This document shows positions 10,982-23,120 of a stretch of DNA of 32,681 nt, piece by piece. A model generated the notes under the pieces. That model made no database searches, had not been told where the DNA came from, and was given only the letters and a program-made list of their open reading frames with translations. The first letter of the stretch is position 1. Each line of letters begins with the position of its first letter. Source of the DNA: Phytophthora quininea (taxonomy: Eukaryota; Oomycota; Peronosporomycetes; Peronosporales; Peronosporaceae); NCBI GenBank assembly GCA_011947345.1, contig JAAVTG010000655.1:1-32681 (forward strand), read 5' to 3'. The position numbers were made by a program, and so were the translations under genes.

Positions 10982-11939
10982 TCACTTGTTGCTTTGCTTG
11001 CCCTCGCCAGCACGGCGACGGCCGGCGTGGAAGGCCTCCATGTGCATCTGGATGAACTCCTGCGTGTATTTGCGGTCGGCCTTGACGGGGCCCTCGAGCG
11101 GCACGTTGTTGAAGTAGATCTTGCTGCAGATCTCGCGCCGGGCGCTCGCCGCGTTGTTGTGGGCCCACCGCGGCGCGTCTGCGCGCGGTGAGACCTGCGT
11201 TGCAAAGAGGCAGAAGAGGATCGCACAGCGAGGTGAGCTTAACTGCAACGTGGGACAGACACGCATGGCGCTACTTACCGAGCGCGAGGATGGCGAGTTG
11301 TCCGGAACGGCTGCGCGTCGTACTTAAGCCGGTGCTGGATGGCGCTCTTGGCCTCCACGACGCTCGTGGGCTTGAACACTGCAGGCTGCTGCTGCTGTTG
11401 CTGCTACGACAAGCGGCGTTAGATTATGCCAAGCGCCCGAGATCGACCGTTGGAGATGTGGCAGTCTGTACACACCCTGTATCGATCAGCCGACGCCGTT
11501 GCCTGGTTGTTCGCAGCCGTGGGCTTCTCGTTCGCGCGCTGCTGCTGACGAGCCTTGGTGTGCTTGCACATGACGGCCGAGCGGAACGACGTCAGCGGCA
11601 TCGTGGCGTCGAAGATCTGCTCGAGCTGCAAGGAGGGGCATCGAAGCAGACATAGGTAAAGTGCTGGATGCGACAGTAGCAAAGCTCTACGAACCGCACC
11701 GAGTCAGGCGGGACCAGACGACTCGCGACATCCTCGAACCTGTTGGATCGCGGCGGCAATAACGATTGCGGCTCTGCGAGCTGCGGCTCCTGGACGAGCA
11801 CGATGCTGCCTCCGTCCGCGCGGCCCGTGCCGATCGCGGCCAGCGACGGGAAGTAGCGCACCGAGCGGAAGTTCTCCACGTAGGCGTCCTTGTACAGCCG
11901 CTTCTCGCGCTCGAACGCCACCAGCTCCGACTTGTCCAT
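10982..11939 (-). CDS. Unrecognised conserved-looking protein, about 245 aa
   Basis: Four exons read on the minus strand: 11939-11691, 11625-11476, 11403-11279, 11194-10982. The introns (65, 72 and 84 nt) begin GTAGAG, GTGTGT and GTAAGT. The product starts MDKSELVAFEREKRLYKDAY and continues FRSVRYFPSLAAIG, LEQIFDATMPLTSFRSAV, a polyglutamine patch encoded at 11389-11403, then WAHNNAASARREICSKIYF and a basic C-terminus ending GKQSNK. One base is missing around 11301-11307. With that base the reading gives DNSPSSRS and joins the next exon in phase. No signal peptide, membrane helix or known family is evident. The upstream frame stays open to 12425 without a convincing start, so the first ATG followed by acidic/basic helix sequence was chosen. 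Confidence 0.75.
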
Positions 11940-13495
11940 GGCGTTAACAAACAATCCGCTTCTATACTTATGGTCGCGGCCGTCCAAGATTAGATACTTT
12001 TTGTGTAAGATACCCCAACAACAGTTGTTGAGGGGTTGTAAAGGCGGATAAATCTTGTTCGTCGTCAGCTTGCGGGTCCCTCGTGGTAACTTGCCATAGA
12101 GCGAGCCCCGGGGCGCGCAGCGTGAAGCGAGCCACACGCAGACCAGCGTGGTGTTGTCGACGCCATCGCACTGACAGACAAGGCGAGGCGAGGCTGCAGC
12201 GAAAAAAATAGCGAGCTGAGAATTTTTTCGTCCGAGCTCCAAATTTCGAGCTTGCGGATGGGGCTTGCAGTACGTCAGCTGGGTGCGTGCACGTCGGCCC
12301 TGCTGGGGGGCGATGCAACCACCTGTCATCACACTGCAGCAGCAGAAGCAGCGCGAGCGCAAGCAAATCCCCCAAGCCCGAACTGGCCACTGTGCCGCAA
12401 GATACTTTTTCTCTCGGCTCCCCAAGCGTCACACGTCACAGATACTTTTCCTCGCCCGCCTGGTTATGGCCAGTATCAGGTGTCTTTTCTTCATCGAGTC
12501 GACTGGCTCCCTCAAGTGATGGTCGCCGATACAGGCGAGCCTCCCATCCGGCCTCGGCGCCGCGGCTCGGCTCTTTCGGCGTCCCCATGGCACCTGCCGA
12601 AATCCTGCAAGGGATATAAAACCCTCGCGCTCCCCGGTCCATGCGAAGTCGAGGATCCCCGCGCGCTGTGCCTGCTTCAAACACACCGCCAGCGGTTGGC
12701 GGGCTACGCCCAAGATCGCCTCCACGTGACGGCGCAAGTCGTGGTATACACAGGAGGGTCCCACACACCTGTCGATACAGCAGTGAAGACACGCCGAAAG
12801 TGTAGAAGGAATACGTGCCAGCGCTAGACCCTGGGCGGCGCGGCCAGCAGCCCCTCGACAATTATGGCCGGCAAAAGCATGGAGATCTTCGAGCGCTGCT
12901 GCAATACAGCTTGCGGTCACGAGTGCACGACGCTCTCCGGTGGATGGTGTTGCCAACGCCCGGCCCGTCTGAGCCATGTTCTGCCCTTCCCCTACAACCT
13001 GTCCCAACCGCCGAGAACTGAACCTGCTTGCCGCCAGTATCGGAAGAAGTGAGCCAAGCCCCGACAAGATCGGCCTCGAGCCGCACACAGCGGAAAACCG
13101 ACACAAGCACGCAGAGCGAACGCCCCCGACGAAGCTCCCAGGGCCTCCGCAGCTTATCCCCTACAGCCCCCCTCCCCCCACAGGTAGGTCGCCCTCGTGC
13201 ATTAGTGCAGAGCCCTGAGCGCTGCGCTTGTCCCGGGTCTGTGTTTGCAACACGGTGCCAGCTGGAGGACGGCGCTGCGGTTGCGGGTGCAGCTCGCGCG
13301 GCTCGATCCATCCATCCCGAACCAAGCTTCCGCTCACTCTGAGACTCTCCAAGATCCGCCACTCACTCGCGCTGCTCTTTTGCTCACGCGCAGGTCACGC
13401 ACAGCACTTGACGTTTCGCGGCCTTTCAAAGTGGACCGAGCACACGTAGACGTTGACGTTCACCTGAGCGGTAATAATACCTCCATCGCAACGCC
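11940..13495. other. GC-rich 1.5-kb divergent intergenic region
   Basis: This separates two divergent genes. Long frames are open on both strands (for example 12252-12827 plus, 12429-13106 minus), but none shows a family motif or a splice pattern, and GC richness explains the openness. A TATA-like GATATAAAA lies at 12613-12621 on the plus strand. It is either a long promoter/UTR region or holds a gene I cannot recognise. Confidence 0.4.
12013..12035. repeat. Short perfect-armed hairpin upstream of the minus-strand gene
   Basis: CCCCAACAAC, a one-base loop, and GTTGTTGAGGGG form an almost perfect palindrome with a single bulged A. It lies about 75 nt upstream of the ATG at 11939 of the minus-strand gene. 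It could be a binding site for a dimeric regulator or a 5'-UTR hairpin. Confidence 0.45.
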
Positions 13496-14615
13496 ATGGA
13501 CATCAAACACGAGCGCCGCGACGACTACCGCGCCATGCAACAGGTCCGTCTCGCGCTCGACGCCGCAAATGTATCTTACCTGAAGATGCTGACCCTATTT
13601 TCGTTGTCGTGCCTCAGGATTCTGAGCCCTGGCGAGGCTCCTCGGGCTTTGGACTTGCCGATATCCTCAACCGCAACACAGCCAGCAGCTCGGTGCCTCC
13701 GCCAAAGTTCAGCCTCCCGTCGCTGCACAGCTTCGGCAAGCCGCTCATGACCAGGTCTGACATGAGCCGCACCCACCCGCGCTCGCTGCTGCACGACGAG
13801 CAGGAGAGCCCCTACTCGACCCGGCAGCACAGCGCCAGCTCCTCACCCGCTCGCCAATCTCCAATACGCTCGTCGCAGCGCATCGCGCCAGCACCAGCAG
13901 AGGAAGAGGAAGCCGAGCAGGAAGCAGATGCCAACGCCTCCTCGGCCAACCGAGCACCGCAGCCCATTCGTGGCGGACGGTGGACGGCAGACGAACACGA
14001 ACGCTTCCTGGAGGGCTTCCGCATCCACGGACACAAGTGGAAGCGCGTACAGCAAGTGGTCCGCACAAGATCTGTGACCCAAGTTCGCACACACGCACAA
14101 AATATCTGCTCAAAGTGGCTAAGCTCAAAGCGGAGAAGAAGCAGGGCAAGACGGCAGAAATGACCACGCTGGCGGCGGAGGAAAGCCCCTCTAGAGTAGA
14201 CGGGAACAACACGGCCCCGTCTACACCAGAACAGAACGTCGGAAATGCCGACAGTCCGCGCAAGACACCGAGGAAGAAAGTTCGGCGCTTGGAGCACGGC
14301 AACTGCGACCCAGTGGACCAGGAGTACATTGCTGCTGCAGCCACCACGCTGTGCTTCCTCATGAGCCAGAAAATCGACTCTCTGTTCGACACACGCAATG
14401 ACTCGCAGCTCGACGGCAACAAAAGCGATCTGGAGCCCTACGACTGCTACTCTAAGCAGCCTCGCGTTCAAGATAGCCGGCGCGACACCCGCAAGAGGAC
14501 ATACATGCACTTCCTCACGGACCAACAAGACGAGTACTCGTCCTCCTACGACCACGCTGGAACTCACGACGAGCCTTCGTCGTACTCAATTGAAGGCAAC
14601 AAGCTCTGCTCGTAA
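13496..14615 (+). CDS. SHAQKYF-type single-repeat Myb transcription factor
   Basis: Exon 1 is 13496-13543 (MDIKHERRDDYRAMQQ) and exon 2 is 13618-14615; the 74-nt intron begins GTCCGT and ends CTCAG. The product is about 348 aa. A serine/proline-rich N-terminal region and an acidic patch (AEEEEAEQEA) precede one Myb repeat: GGRWTADEHERFLEGFRIHG, then HKWKRVQQVVRTRSVTQVRT, then HAQKYLLK. The W..DEH..FL and R...QVRTHAQKY signatures define the SHAQKYF class of nuclear DNA-binding proteins, best known from plant LHY/REVEILLE factors and expanded in oomycetes. The HAQKY motif is split by a missing A in the run 14099-14102. The following frame continues in phase for 165 codons, with a basic PRKTPRKKVRRLE segment that may be a nuclear localisation signal. 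The Myb class is certain; its targets are unknown. Confidence 0.9.
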
Positions 14616-14877
14616 ACGAGCCACATTCAGCCGCCAGCTTCCAGATCGAAGAAGTCGCATGCATCTCAGCGCCACAACATGGAAGATGGCAGGTAAGCAA
14701 GTCCCGCGCAGGCTCCGCGGATCTCTCCTCACCAACGGAAGTGAACGCGCGCCTGCAAGGCTTACTCGAGTGTATATATCTTATGTATATATGGCGTTCG
14801 GACACATCTAGCTGCAACGGGCTGGAGGCAGGGAAGATCAGCCAGGCTGCGAAGCCTGGCGGAATTGTAAGTTTTAG
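14616..14877. other. Convergent 3' intergenic spacer
   Basis: This is 262 nt between the Myb stop and the stop of the TPR gene on the other strand. It is expected to carry both 3' UTRs. It contains a TA-rich patch (about 14774-14792, TATATATCTTATGTATATAT) but no recognisable gene. Confidence 0.6.
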
Positions 14878-15711
14878 TCATAATAGTATGTAGGTCCCTG
14901 CCCAGTCGACTGCGCTGATCGACCACCCACCGCCTAGATGAATCAGACGAGCGTCGCCACTTTTTAATGTTTCTTTTGGATCACCATTGCCAATGATCGC
15001 CTTCGCGCGCAGACTCAGGTGCTTAAAACAATAGATGACCTGCAGTTTATCCGGTTCAACCACCTTCGCCGCTTCTTCATCTCGCTGCCGCAGCACTGTT
15101 CCTGCTTGACAAGCAACATTTCAATGTCTTGGCGATCGGCCCGCATCTCAGCTGTCTCTCTGTCCTCGTTGAGTTCAACAGCCTGTCAATCAGCAGACAA
15201 TTGTCAACATCTTGACGGCAACGACCCAAAGCATAAAGCAGCTCTCTTCACACCTTTTCAGTGCTTGCAGCGCCAATGTCAACTCTCCAAAGTTCAGTTG
15301 ACATCTTGCCAATGTGTGGAACCCGTCGCTCCACTTCGGAGCCAACTCCGTCGCCTTGCGAGCGAACTGCACCGCCTCAAAGTCCTCGTACACGGACATG
15401 CTCGCCTGCGCCAGCAGCTCGTACAGTGTAGCGTTGTTTGTGTCTACCGATAGAGCCTCCCGCCACCGACCCATCGCCGCTCGAAACCTGCCTGCCTCGG
15501 CCAGCGTGTTGCCCTCGTCCTTCAGTCGCTTGACTTTGGCCTCTGCGTCTTCCAGCAGCTCCACGCGGCGCCTCACTCGTGTGTACATCTGGTCCTCTTC
15601 TTGCAGAGTTGAAGTACTACGAAACACGCTAGCTACAGGCGCTGCTAGGTCTCTCTTGAGGTCATCGCGACGGCGCTTCTTGGCCAACCTGAGCTCGAAG
15701 GTGATCCCCAT
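14878..15711 (-). CDS. TTC33: TTC33-like tetratricopeptide protein
   Basis: Exon 1 is 15711-15254 and exon 2 is 15182-14878, with a 71-nt intron (GTGTGA...ACAG). The start MGITFELRLAKKRR is followed by a helix RRRVELLEDAEAKVKRLKDE and TPR units reading GNTLAEAGRFRAAMGRWREA, NATLYELLAQASMSVYEDFE and WSDGFHTLARCQLNFGELTL. The E..LLED...K...LK.EG..LAE..R...A...W.EAL.L...NATLYE series matches animal TTC33 (about 260 aa); here about 254 aa. TPRs mediate protein contacts; the function of TTC33 is poorly known. Two bases are missing: one A in the run at 15255-15258, at the exon end, and one G near 15096. The last 50 residues do not resemble TTC33 and may be mis-spliced in this model. It is divergent from RIO2 with only 171 nt between the ATGs. 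Confidence 0.85.
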
Positions 15712-15882
15712 CGACTATTGTGATCTGTATCAGATACAGCTAAAATATCGTCTAAATGTGCGATTGATTCAACTTCACTTGGGTTTACTATATCAGAAAC
15801 GTTAGAACCTGAAACCTCTTAATTCGTGCAAGCGACTGGAAGAGCGCGTGCTAATCATCAAGCGACAAGCCCGACAAACGCT
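15712..15882. promoter_or_regulatory. Divergent promoter region, TPR gene / RIO2
   Basis: These 171 nt separate two start codons on opposite strands, so both core promoters must lie here. The sequence is AT-rich in its middle (15720-15800), in contrast with the GC-rich coding flanks. No classical TATA box is evident. Confidence 0.55.
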
Positions 15883-17521
<1,639 letters not shown>

Positions 17522-17681
17522 AACGCTGGATGGTTGCACCCTTCAAAGGGCCGCGATCATGATGCAGCACCAGGTAGAAGCCACACCACTCAATACTTTT
17601 TGCGCTAAGTCTTTTTGATATTGTGTTATCGGTCAAATAAGAATTCTCTTGCGGCGCGGTGCGTTGTCCGTCGCATCGCGG

Positions 17682-18273
17682 CTACTGAATAACACAGGAT
17701 GCGCTCTGTGCGGCCGCGTCGCCCATATCCTTGAGCACTTTTACTACAGCCTTATGTTTGCCGTCCATGGCGTAGTCAAAGGCCAGCTTCCCGTTGGCAT
17801 CTTTCTTGGAAGAGTCTGCCTTGTTCTCCATGAGAAGTCTAACTATGTCCACTTTGCCGCCTTCCGCTGCTCCATGGAGTGCCGTCATCCCCGTTGTCGT
17901 TTCTGCATTGATGTTGGCTCCTTTCTGTAGCAACACGAGCGTGGCCTCCTTGTGGCCACTGATGGACGCCCAATGCAACGCTGTCCGACCGCTTTTGTCT
18001 GCCTGTTAGGTTGCCAAGCAACAAACAAAGTTTAGAGAGAGGTTCTAATGACTGATCGACTCAGCAACATTGCCATACCCCGTCTATCTCGGCGCCTTTG
18101 TCCAGCAATAACGTGCAGAGCTCAGCGTGATTGCCGCCTGCAGCTCGGTGCAGCGCCCGTCGGTCGCCTGCGCCTGGGGCATTGACGTCCACCGATTTTT
18201 CCTCTAGAATCTGCAGACACGCGCCCTTGTCGCCATTGTGCGCTGCCTTGTGAAGCGGCGTGTCCGAGGGCAT
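17682..18273 (-). CDS. Ankyrin-repeat protein, intact
   Basis: Exon 1 is 18273-18079 and exon 2 is 18002-17682; the 76-nt intron starts GTATGG and ends ACAG. The 171-residue product is almost entirely ankyrin repeats: TPLHKAAHNGDKGACLQILE, RRALHRAAGGNHAELCTLLL, RTALHWASISGHKEATLVLL, MTALHGAAEGGKVDIVRLLM, then a weaker fifth repeat with LAFDYAMDGKHKAVVKVL. The repeats carry the usual TALHxAAxxGH...LL pattern. Ankyrin stacks bind partner proteins. The set resembles the proteasome chaperone gankyrin/PSMD10, which has seven repeats, but the repeat family is too generic to assign. It is the only gene of the central island that needs no frame correction. It ends 160 nt from the convergent RIO2 stop. 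Confidence 0.88.
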
Positions 18274-18634
18274 CGCTGCTGGCCGCGTCTACTTGCTGTA
18301 TAAAATAACTTGGAAATGGAAGCTTCAAAAACGCAGGAGACTGAGCGCAGTCGAGTGGCTCCTTCCTCTCGTGTCGCACCGCCGACAGCAGGAGCGTTTG
18401 TCTGGGCTCTGGGGCGCAAGTCGCAGTTAGAGAGTTCTGCTGGTCTGGCAGCCGTCTTCGTCTTCGTCTAGTCAGAGGACGCGGGGACGAGCGGCTATCT
18501 TTGGGGGTATCTCTGACGCTTGGTTTCGCCAACAATAAATAGCGAACTTCCTGAACAAAAATAAGACCACTTCAACTTTGCAATAAGAGTGATGGTCAAA
18601 AGTTGAACTTATTGTGGACGAGTGCGCATTGGCG
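18274..18634. promoter_or_regulatory. Divergent promoter region, ankyrin gene / FN3-IQ-WW gene
   Basis: This 361-nt stretch lies between two divergent ATGs. It is open in two minus-strand frames, but these have no family features. The 18530-18610 part is AT-rich. No TATA box or defined motif can be named. Confidence 0.45.
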
Positions 18635-21600
18635 ATGGAGGACGCGCCGGCAGATGAGCCGACGACTTGCGAGACGGTGGTGTTGCCGCCGACCCCGCGC
18701 CGACTGCTGCCGATCCTCCCTCACCACCAGCCACCCACAGGTGCTCTGGTGGTTAACAAGGAAGAGACCCGAGTAGGTCAGTCATGCCTAACAGTAAAAC
18801 GCCATACAGGGGCTAACAATTGCGTGGTTATCATAGTCTACCTAGCACCGCTGACGTCGACGTCCAAGGAAATTTACTTTGGGAAACACAAGGAGCTGCT
18901 CAAATCCAACAGTAGAAGCGAAGGTCTAGAAGAGGAGGCTGATGCTGCCAATAAGATGTTGACGTCGCTGGAGCGTCAATTGGCGCGTCTTCGAAGACCA
19001 ACACAACAACTGAGTAGTCTGAACCAGAGTAGTTCCAGCGTCTTTAACGTGTCGTTGCCGGACAATGCCTCCCGCAACGTCACTCCTGTTGTTACACAAG
19101 AAGCTAGTGCAACAGATACAGATACCCAGCTGAAGAGAATGAAGCAACGAGTACGGCTGATGCCGACAACTGAACAAGACCGTGAAGCTTTTTGGGAAAC
19201 AATTAAAGGGTACGAGCGGATGCGAGCGTACTACCATCGCACAGTAGTCGCCAACGCCTCGACCCCAATGGGGTTTAACTTGGAAGCAGCGTTCAACAGA
19301 TTGGTAAGTTCTTATCGACAATTGTCTTTGCATACCAAAAGTTAACGGAAGTATCGTTGTTGTGCTGTTCAGCTCCTCGAAGAAAGACACCTTTTTTGGG
19401 TAAACACTCATGAAGGCCGAATAGAAAGTAATAAGGTCCGAAAGGCACAGCAGGACGAAAACTATGAGCGTAGAGTGACCGAGACCTCATCGGAGCATCG
19501 ATCCAAGCAGCGCTTGCAGAGATTCCTGCGCGAACAATATATCTGCACGGCCCAGAATATGTTACCTATCAGCATGCTGAGCACGTTTACGCAGAAATTG
19601 CTCAACAAGCTGCTGCTGCACTGGGACCGTTGCCGCTTGGAAAACCATCTTCGACGAATTGTTCGAGTTTGGAGGCAGCATCGTTCAATCAAACGCACCA
19701 ATTCTCAAGCAGCAGACCTCTTGAGTGAGTGGCTCCAGAAGAGTGTAGCTCTACGGAGTGTCGGCTTTCGTGTGTTCAGGGGCTTGCGGATTTACGTGCG
19801 CCGGGTAAAGTTAGTTCAAGGCCTGTGGCGTATAAAGCAAGCAGTTCGAGAGCTCAAGTTTTGATCATCCAGAAAGCATGGATTGAGCAAGAGACGGAAT
19901 ATGTCGATGCCGCCATGGAATACTACGAGAGCAAGCGTCTAAAGGTTGGTACAACTTGCTGAGTCTTATTGTTAGTCATTGAGTGACAATTTTCTTTGAC
20001 GCAGTTTGAACAAGGCTCGCACAAAAAATCGCCGAAGAATAAAGACAAAAGTCTCGAGTTATGGATGAGGTTTGTGCCTGAATCCTTTCGAGCACAAGTG
20101 ATCCGTGAGTTCCTGCAACAAGCGGAAAAGGAATACTCGGAAAAGTTTCGCCAGCAAGAAATCGAGTTTTTCCCACAGCTGGTGCAGACACTTCGTGGCG
20201 AGCATCCAAACCGAGCCAGAACTTACATTCGCGCGGTGGCAATCCAGCACGCACTTTGCGGACAGGTTGTCCAGACCTTGACGCATTATCCCGGAGCACT
20301 TGGTGAAGATGTTGACATTGCAAAACCCTTTGATGTTCATTTGGCACCTGTTGGCGATTTGATAAAGCAAGCTCGCGCCCTTTGCAACAGACGGCCGGCT
20401 TCTAGAGCAGCAGCAATTCGAGAGAGCAGTCCACAGACCTAACTATGCAGAATGACGACGAAGTACGCCATGCTCTAGAAGCCGAGGCAGGTAAAAGGGA
20501 GATGAACACAAGAAGCAACTTGCTTTGCTGTTGCAAAGGCGAAACCAGCTTCGTCAACTTTCCGCTGTAACTAAAGGTGAACTTGTGAATTTTCCTGAAT
20601 GTTTAAGCGGTGATAGTTTCCGCTGTGCTCAATGCTTGTCTCGCAGATGTCGACTTAAAGCTAGCTGCTGTGTCACCGGTACCAACCGATAGAAATATTG
20701 TCGAGGTGAAGCAGGAGCAAATAACTCCTCGTCAATCTTTTGCGTTGGTGGTCGCATCTTACAGCTTTCAGAATCTCCCAGCATTATCGGAGAAAACGAA
20801 AGATGTTGCGACGTCGCTGTTTGACAGCCTTGTTGACCAGCATTTCAACCGCTTCTCGCGGAGAGGATCTCGGCTGTTGTTAAACCCATCGGTCATTGAA
20901 TTTCAAGATACTATCAAGGAGCTTAAGAAGATCTGCGCGGAGGAACCCAACTCATCGTTCTTCATGTTCATGTCGGTAAGTAGAACTTCGAAACGAATTG
21001 TTATGAGCATTCGGCTAACTTTGTTTTCAGACACACGGTGCTCGAGTCACTTGGGGTTCGAATGAAGGCTCTTATCTTCTCTTTAGTGAGACCAGAGTCT
21101 CATCCGAGGAGGAGCTCGTGCTCACTGCTATTCACGAGCGTGAATTTGCGGAAATAATCCACGGTGATGTCATGTATGGAGTGATTGATGCAACTTGCAG
21201 CCTAATCAATTCACTTGTTGTGTTTTGTACGGTACAGAAGTTCCGTGCAAGAACAAGTTTGTTGCGCTGGAGCTTTGCCAAATTCAAGAGCCGAAGGACA
21301 AAGCACCTTCTAATGCTGAAACTATTCGCCACCGGATCCACGATCAATTCTTCTTGCAGCTATATGAAAGAATTGTACAGTCACGTCGGCAGATGCTTGT
21401 TGATCGTGGCTCTAAGGATGAGATAACCGAAGAAGCGGTACGAACAAACCCCAAGCTACTCAATCTCATTTTGTTGGAGTCGTGTGACACAAAAGCGAAG
21501 TTCCGGTGCGAGCCAACGAAGAAAATGTGAGCAACTTTTTGATGCGATTCCGTGATGCATTTCGAGGCGGAGTGATAATTCCCAAGCTGGACGAAGAGGA

Positions 21601-23037
21601 CAATACCAACCGCACCGTACGGCCATCGCTTTTTGCGAAACAAATACTACAATATGTCGTTAGTAGTGTTCGTCAAGATGCCGAGCGACACAATGCCTCC
21701 GTCCATGCTGAATACAAAAGTCAAGTCCGTACCAGATACGAGCACGCAGCTGAATTCCATGACATCACACAAACCCCAAGGGTGTTGGGAGCTGAGCATG
21801 CCATCGACTTCGGGTTGGGAGAAATACCAGGTAAGCAAATCGTAAGAGACGTAATTGTTGTACTTGTGAGTACGCTAACGTTGCTTGCTCGACCAGAGCC
21901 TCCGACTATCCCGCCAACTCCTCCGGTGCTGGTATCATCGACACTAAATAGCATCACTGTGACGTGGAAGTACACTCCACCTAACTCTCATTTTGATCTC
22001 CCGGTAATTTTGGGGTATCATGTTCAACGTCGCGGTTCAGGTCGAGCTTGTGGGGATGGAGCGGGGAAGCAAGTGTCTGGAAGAGAGCTACAGCATTCCA
22101 AGTGTTGAGCTTTGAAGATGTTGTTCGAAAGGGAGTTGTTCCTCCCACTACGATCACCATTTTTGGTCTGGGTACAGATACGTCTTACTGCTTCCGAGTT
22201 CGTGCGCGCACAGCCGGAGGGTGGGGGCCATTTTCATCTTCGTCAAGAGACTATAGAACGCTTTCAGCAGCTTCTACTCATGATCAGCGTGAAACTATTC
22301 ACCTTGCTGCGTTGCGAGAAGGAGCAAGAGGAATTTTAAAGCTCATGGAAAAGCACAGTAATGTTGGATCTGTTCAACGGCATGCTGCCGAAATCTTGGC
22401 GATAATGGCGATCAAAGGTGCGTCCAGCAATTCTTACGAAAACAACTTGATTATTTGACAACGTGTTTTATGCAGGAACCGAGACTGGCCAGCAATCATT
22501 AGCACCTTCCGATTTGCCAGTAGTGCTCGCCGTTCGAAATGCGATGCAAAAGTTCAAAAAGGATAAAAACCTCCACTTACAAGGATGCCTGCTATTTGGT
22601 CGACTTGGCGGAGACAGTAAGTATTGAAGTATTGGCGTGTTTGCTGCTGTGGTCTTGATCACATCTTTTTCCACGTGTTTCTAGAGTCTTGGCAGACAGC
22701 ACTACACTCAATAGATAAGCCTCCAGTAATGCAAGTCCTGCGAAGTTATGCCTCAGGCCACGACAATCACGAGCTCACGAGTTGTGCAACTTATGCCATC
22801 ACACAATTGCAATCTGAATCCACGATTCAGCACCGACGACCAAGACTAGCTCTGAGTGCTCCTGATGCGGCGACTCGAATTCAAAACCTTTACCGATGTC
22901 GAAAAGCCCGTGAAAGTGTCCGTGAGCTGGCACGCTCCATCTACAGTCAAGCAATCGACCCTGCTACTGGCATGACATACGTCTTTAACACAAGAACCGG
23001 AGCAACTTTTTGGTCACTGCCACAGTTTGCATGTTGA
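18635..23037 (+). CDS. Large FN3 / armadillo-like / IQ / WW-like protein
   Basis: Nine exons with GT-AG introns at 18777-18836, 19304-19372, 19945-20004, 20577-20646, 20976-21030, 21831-21896, 22418-22475 and 22617-22684; about 1300 aa. The ATG 18635 starts MEDAPADEPTT. The first 600 residues are helical and charged (ANKMLTSLERQLARL; EQYICTAQNMLPISMLSTF; FFPQLVQTLRGEHPNRARTY). Exon 7 has a fibronectin-III-like domain: PEPPTIPPTPP, NSITVTWKYTPP, then SYCFRVRARTAGGWGPFS. Helical, perhaps armadillo, repeats follow (ALREGARGILKLMEKH; RHAAEILAIMAIKG). An IQ motif reads AATRIQNLYRCRKAR and a WW-like end IDPATGMTYVFNTRTGATFW. It suggests a calmodulin-binding cytoskeletal or ciliary scaffold; that role is inference. 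At least eight frame breaks occur, near 19855, 20381, 20400, 20450, 20493, 21223, 21503 and 22040. Confidence 0.82.
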
Positions 23038-23120
23038 ACAAAAAGAATGCAAATGCAAAAGAAAGATATGTAGCCGTGTTCTCTAAGTCAAAACTCTATC
23101 CGTTAGTGTGCTGATAAAAA

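Noticed and set aside
11592..12425. Long minus-strand frame continuous upstream of the orphan gene start
   Set aside because: The extension has no family features, is rich in C, R and W as GC-biased non-coding frames are, and the ATG at 11939 gives a better N-terminus.
12429..13106. 225-codon minus-strand ORF in the divergent gap
   Set aside because: Several overlapping frames are equally open and no motif or intron pattern supports one of them.
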